This document shows positions 59,550 through 64,000 of a stretch of 64,000 nt of DNA, piece after piece (positions within the stretch are counted from its first letter, which is position 1; each line of letters opens with the position of its first letter). Source of the stretch: Sclerodactyla briareus. Its lineage: Eukaryota > Echinodermata > Holothuroidea > Dendrochirotida > Sclerodactylidae. The stretch spans positions 62,001-126,000 of the forward strand of contig JAODTK010001710.1 in assembly GCA_026419785.1 (NCBI GenBank). The letters are read 5' to 3'. A program made the position numbers and the translations under genes. The notes under the pieces are model-generated. The model had not been told where the DNA came from. It searched no databases and worked only from the letters and a program-made list of their open reading frames with translations.

Positions 59550-61775
59550 CAGGGACGTCGCGAGCGGGGGGGGGGGGGGGAGGTCACGAGTGGGGGTCTC
59601 ACCCCCCCCCAAAAAAATGGTCAGCGCGACCTTGCAGTTGGAATTTTCTAATATCCAGTTGGAATTTCCGACAGATCGTCAGATTGGATATTTTACGACT
59701 GAGGTCCGAGGCCCAGTCAAATTTGTAAATTTTCTCAAAACTCAACCGCAAGGAATATTTTTTAGTCATGTAATAACGGTGAATCTACAATCCAACAAAG
59801 AATTTTAATATCAATTTTTTCTAATAAATATCCAGATAATGTGCAATAACATAGCTTCTTTATCCAATTAACACACGTATTACAATGACCGCCGTGATTG
59901 GCTGCCGGTATTGTATGACAATCAATTGTGTCTATTGTTATGATTAGAAATTAGGGTAGGGATCAGATTCGCGTACAACCAATACGGAAAAAGCTTGTAA
60001 AAAATCTATCTGCAATGTACCCTCAGGAGCATTATTTTACATTAGGCTAGTGCAATTTGTAATTCTGCATAGGATTAAAATATACAACAGCATCTTGAAT
60101 ATCATCTGGAAAAGCGTGGGCATACAGAATCCTGTTTTTCCCGGATGTGCGGGGGGGAAACCCTCCCCCCAGAAAAAAAAATTGCGCACTGGTGAACGGT
60201 AGTATGGGGCACAAACTGTTGAACATTCTGGTCGGGGGGCAGCGATAAGACCAAGGTCTGACAAAATGTTCAATTTTCCACCGATTACAAAAAATCCAAA
60301 AAAAACAAATGCTCAGGTTTGAAGCTTGGTACATGCAGCCCAAAAACGCACTGGAGGGAGAGGTTATTTTAGACCATCGGGGTGGGGGGGGGGGGGGTGG
60401 GGTAATCCGCAAACCAAAAAATTTATTTGAGCTCCGCGGTGGCCTCGCTTAATTCATTATTGTTGCCCCCTGAGAAATGTCTTCCCCCCCCCCCCCGTTC
60501 CCCCTTGTTTCCCCCAGTATGAAGTCTGGCGACGGCACTGGCTGACTGGCAAACTATTGAATAAACTGCCCGCAAAACTCCAATACCATTCTTTTCTTCC
60601 GTGACCCACTTCAAAACTTCAGGGCAAAATTTGTCGGCCCTCTAACTTGGAATGGTCCCGTATGCCTTTGCTGGCGGTCCGCTGTCAGGTAAGAATTACA
60701 CCAACCCCGTAGTACGTACTGCCATGGAGCTCAGTAGGGCCTCCAAATTGGCAGAAAATAATACAGATCCGCCGAGCAAGTTCGCATCTAAGGATCTGAA
60801 AATGTAAAATTATCTCTGGAACGAAGTGAATGTTTAGGAGTGTCTAGTGCATCCAGATTGCATCTAAGGCCACCTGAAATGCAAAACATTTTGTAAAGTG
60901 GGAGAAGGGGGGCTTCGGTAGTCCTCAGAAAAGTGAGATCTAAATTTACTCAATCTTGCTGCCTTCGATTGATTTTGGCAGAGAAAAGCACAAGATCAGT
61001 TCTGAGCAGCAAATCGCGTCTAGGACATGTGAAAATGGGAAATTATTTCTAGTTTTCGGGATTGAAGTGAGTGTTTTGGAGTGCTATATTGCACTAATTG
61101 CATCTACGATCACCGGAAAATGCAAAAATTTTGCAAAGGGGGGGAGGGAAACCCCTTCCCTTATTTTAGATTTTTTAAGACCCTCCCCCAGATCCATTAT
61201 CAAAATCTGTTCGCACCCCACTCAAAATCAACGTTCCCATGCCACTGATTGTTACTTTAGAATTTCGGCACTCTTGTCAGTGCTGTGGTGTCAGTCGTGA
61301 ACTTGTGGCGACCATCCCGGCCCTACTCCGAACTAAGTGCCACTAAGGCCAGTCTGTCTGAAATATAAAAAGCGCTTGTATAGAGAATACAGTTATATGC
61401 GTTGTTACTTGTGTATCTTACTTCCTCGACTTGATGTTTCCCGAGTCCACCATTCATCCTAACATTAAGTGGATAGAGGTGTCTACAGTCCATCCACGAA
61501 AACGGTGACTATAGATGAGATGAGCCCTCAATGGACTCACTGAACTCGATATCTGTGAACTCTCAGTCTCGGTTGATCCATTTTCACAAAGTTCACAAAA
61601 CTTCTTAAAATAAAAAATAGAGCCTCCCCCCACAAAAATGACAAAAATTAATGGGAATGCCCAAAATGCACCTTTCAATATAGGGGGTAGGGTGAGTTGG
61701 AAAAATGTATATCTTGGCAGTTGGAATTTCCTACTTCTTCACCCCCCCCCATCATATGACCTAGCTACGTCCCTG
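59550..61775. mobile_element. hAT-type DNA transposon, non-autonomous, with 8 bp target duplication
   Basis: The left end CAGGGACGTCGCGAGCGGGG and the reverse-complemented right end CAGGGACGTAGCTAGGTCAT match in 13 of the first 15 bases. The same octamer AAGACAAT flanks both sides (59542-59549 and 61776-61783). An 8 bp duplication with CAGGG-type termini is the signature of the hAT superfamily. Subterminal G-run and C-run blocks mirror each other, and CAGTTGGAATTTC occurs near both ends. A ~230 bp module (about 60780-61005 and 61007-61165) is tandemly doubled. Open frames reach only ~120 codons, on either strand, without transposase motifs, so transposition would depend on an enzyme supplied elsewhere. 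Confidence 0.82.
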
Positions 61776-61783
61776 AAGACAAT

Positions 61784-64000
61784 AAATGGAATCTCTGTCT
61801 GTTACAGATAGGAATACTAGTTAAGATGACTGAAAATACCATACCTGAGGTTGAAAGTTGAAATGAATAAAAATTCACAAATAGATATAGTTCTGCTATA
61901 TTAATAGTGATGCTGTGAGCTAGACTATACCATTCTTAAATGGGTCGCTGAGAGGGTAATAATATCAATCAAAAAATGTATGGAGTTATGTAGGGACTTT
62001 TTTACTCATTTCAATTCTTCTCACAATTAGGATTCTGATAATTGAATGGCCTTTGATAACATAACATTTTGATGAAATATCCCCTTATGATCAGCCACCT
62101 TGTCCTCAAACCATCTTCCATATCAACAAGTCTTGAGGCTGTTTGCAGAACATGTATTCTTACTTGGCCTTATTTTGGTCCCATAAAGCTGACCTTGATG
62201 AACCTTTGATGACATGTTTTTACGAAAAATGTTACCCTTGATATTATGCTGCATGTCCCCAAATTTCAGCTATATCATGAGGATTCAACCAACTTTGAAA
62301 TCTGCATAAATTCTGTAAATTAGACTAGGTAAATGCAAATTAGTAACATTAAATGACCTCTGGTGACCACGTCCCTACTGTAAAATTTATTAGGACTATA
62401 GATAAACCATCTCCACCGAGTTTCGTCAAAATCCAACAGACTTCAAAAACATCACAGAAATTATGCAAATTAGACTACTTAATTGAGAATATATCATGCC
62501 AGGAATCTAATCAGTTTGTGTACACGTGGTGGACCACATCGTTGTTATAATTCCTCCGAACTGGCATCACCAATGCATCTACCGATCAAGAGATATCTTG
62601 TACACAAGCTTCCGAGCCAATTTTCATTAAATATGCAAAATTTATTGCAAAATGGGTATGGTCTTTTGGGACGAAAAGTGGATGAACATCGGGGCAACTC
62701 TCACCGCACCACTCCACAAAAGGTCCCAGCAGATGGCCCCCACGGTTCAGGAGATATCAGACCTCACATACGGAACGACAGACGGACAGACAGACACCCC
62801 CACACAAAGTGACCACTATGTCTCTCCTTGAACAAAGTTCAGGCGAGACAAAAAGGATGGAATTGGATAAGTATTGACTTGAAACTATTTGACTACACCT
62901 GTACGTCTATGATGAGAATTAACTAAGGCAAGTTGCCTATGTAATGCAATGATATGAACATGTAATGTGCTAACTTGAATAATCAATAACAGTATCGGTC
63001 CAATTATGGAAAAAATATTGGTAATATCCGATACTATTATTTCATTATTGTTATGATCTGACTTACAACACCAAGGCAATTCCTGGACTATGATAAGGAT
63101 AATAAACGTAACAGTCAGCAGCCGTATTAGCTACCTTAGGCTTTAGATGGTGTTATGAATTCCCTCAATTTTATTCCATGAGGATATAACTATAGGCTGT
63201 TCTTCCTCCTCTTCTTTTCCCTATGGAATAGGGAGAAAAACAGATAACCAAGCACACTAGAAAGTAACTGCTCTAACTTGATTGTGTTATTTTTTTTTTC
63301 CCCCCCTTGAAATTCACTAATGGTTGGGAATGGGGACGTTTTGGAATTCACAACACACCAGGTAAGACAAGCACCATGCTTACTTGAAATGCCCAAATTT
63401 TGCTCAGTTATGCAAAAAATCCCAATTTAAATTCGCTGCGGTAGGGTGCTGAGAATGCGAAAAAAAAATAAAGTTTGGGCTCAAATTTCAAAACAATCGC
63501 CATGGTTGTGAAAATATGCAATTTTTGCACCGCAAAAGTTTTGGAAGGAAAAAAATTCAAAATGGCGTGGGTGGTATGCTCATGGGGATAAACAAAATAT
63601 CACCATGTTCTAAAACACCATATCTGTCGAAATCAATTTGATAAAACAAGTTTTAGGGCATGACAAACGAGTATGTTTTTTTGGGGGGGACAATTCACCA
63701 GCCCTCTGCGTCCCCCTCCACATTCCAGTGATTAAGGCAATGCTGTGTCATAACCCCAACCCTCCGACCCCATAATGACTGATTGGCCAGCTACGTCAGA
63801 ACCAACCAAGATTTTAGTATGGTTGGAGGTGTATGTCACAATCATATAAAATCCCCATCCACTCTCCATTTCTGTCCCTCCACTAGTGCCAATGCAAACC
63901 CCTAATTTCTCAAGCCCCCAATTTGCTCACGATGTGCGGATTCTTCTCCAAAAGAATTTCAGACATGTTTCTAAAGTGTCCTAACTCCTGCTGTAACTTT
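61784..64000. other. Non-coding with degenerate dispersed repeats
   Basis: 62030-62850 reads as an old repeat containing ATTATGCAAATTAGAC, AGGAGATATCAGACC and a GACGGACAGACAGAC tract followed by GTCTCTCCTTGAAC and CAGGCGAGAC. Part of it parallels 52.8 and 58.7 kb. The remainder to the window end is AT-rich with C and A runs (near 63290-63307 and 63461) and no recognised gene. Confidence 0.45.

Overview
This is a 64 kb stretch of animal nuclear DNA that is mostly non-coding. No reading frame exceeds about 180 codons. The sequence is AT-rich and holds many long G/C homopolymers, microsatellites, miniature inverted-repeat elements, a complex satellite and decayed retrotransposon pieces. The coding signal comes as short, intron-separated exons. 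Two recognisable genes place it in Metazoa: a cytosolic ribosomal protein RPL21 exon and exons of a GT29 sialyltransferase of the ST6GALNAC group. That family, the frequent AGGCCTA-type words and the repeat style suggest an invertebrate deuterostome (echinoderm, hemichordate or cephalochordate). The phylum is inference only.

Layout. 0-0.2 kb: RPL21 5' coding exon on the minus strand, running off the left edge. 1.6-3.7 kb: simple GGAAGAAACC-rich and GAGTCC-rich repeats. 5.4-9.9 kb: three inverted-repeat elements, two with TA|GGGTAAA-type ends and one long-arm foldback. 15.0-15.8 kb: a 742 bp TA-flanked element built almost wholly from a degenerate ~21 bp repeat that flips orientation near its right end. 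15.8-20.9 kb: no recognised gene. 20.9-24.2 kb: a satellite of ~580 bp units containing ~150 bp subrepeats. 23.9-29.2 kb: a 2.6 kb tandem duplication fused to the satellite and carrying a tRNA-like SINE head. 29-38 kb: mostly unique non-coding DNA with a minisatellite, a perfect hairpin and one candidate exon.

38.7-49.9 kb holds the sialyltransferase gene on the minus strand. A probable sialylmotif L exon lies at 49.8 kb, a clear sialylmotif S exon at 45.4 kb and the C-terminal exon with the motif VS histidine at 38.7-39.0 kb. The 6.3 kb intron between the last two contains a 5'-truncated non-LTR retrotransposon and a 1.1 kb tandem duplication. 51-57 kb: three copies of a TATCCCCAC-ended miniature element, two of them inverted around a reverse-transcriptase fragment. 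59.5-61.8 kb: a 2.2 kb hAT-type element with CAGGGACGT ends and a perfect 8 bp target duplication. The rest shows degenerate dispersed repeats only.

Both recognised genes and most repeat copies are broken by 1-2 base indels, often at homopolymers. This looks more like residual long-read error and unresolved duplication than independent gene decay, so frame breaks here should not be taken as biological without read-level checks. I found no convincing new gene system. The most unusual structure is the 15.0-15.8 kb repeat-built element.
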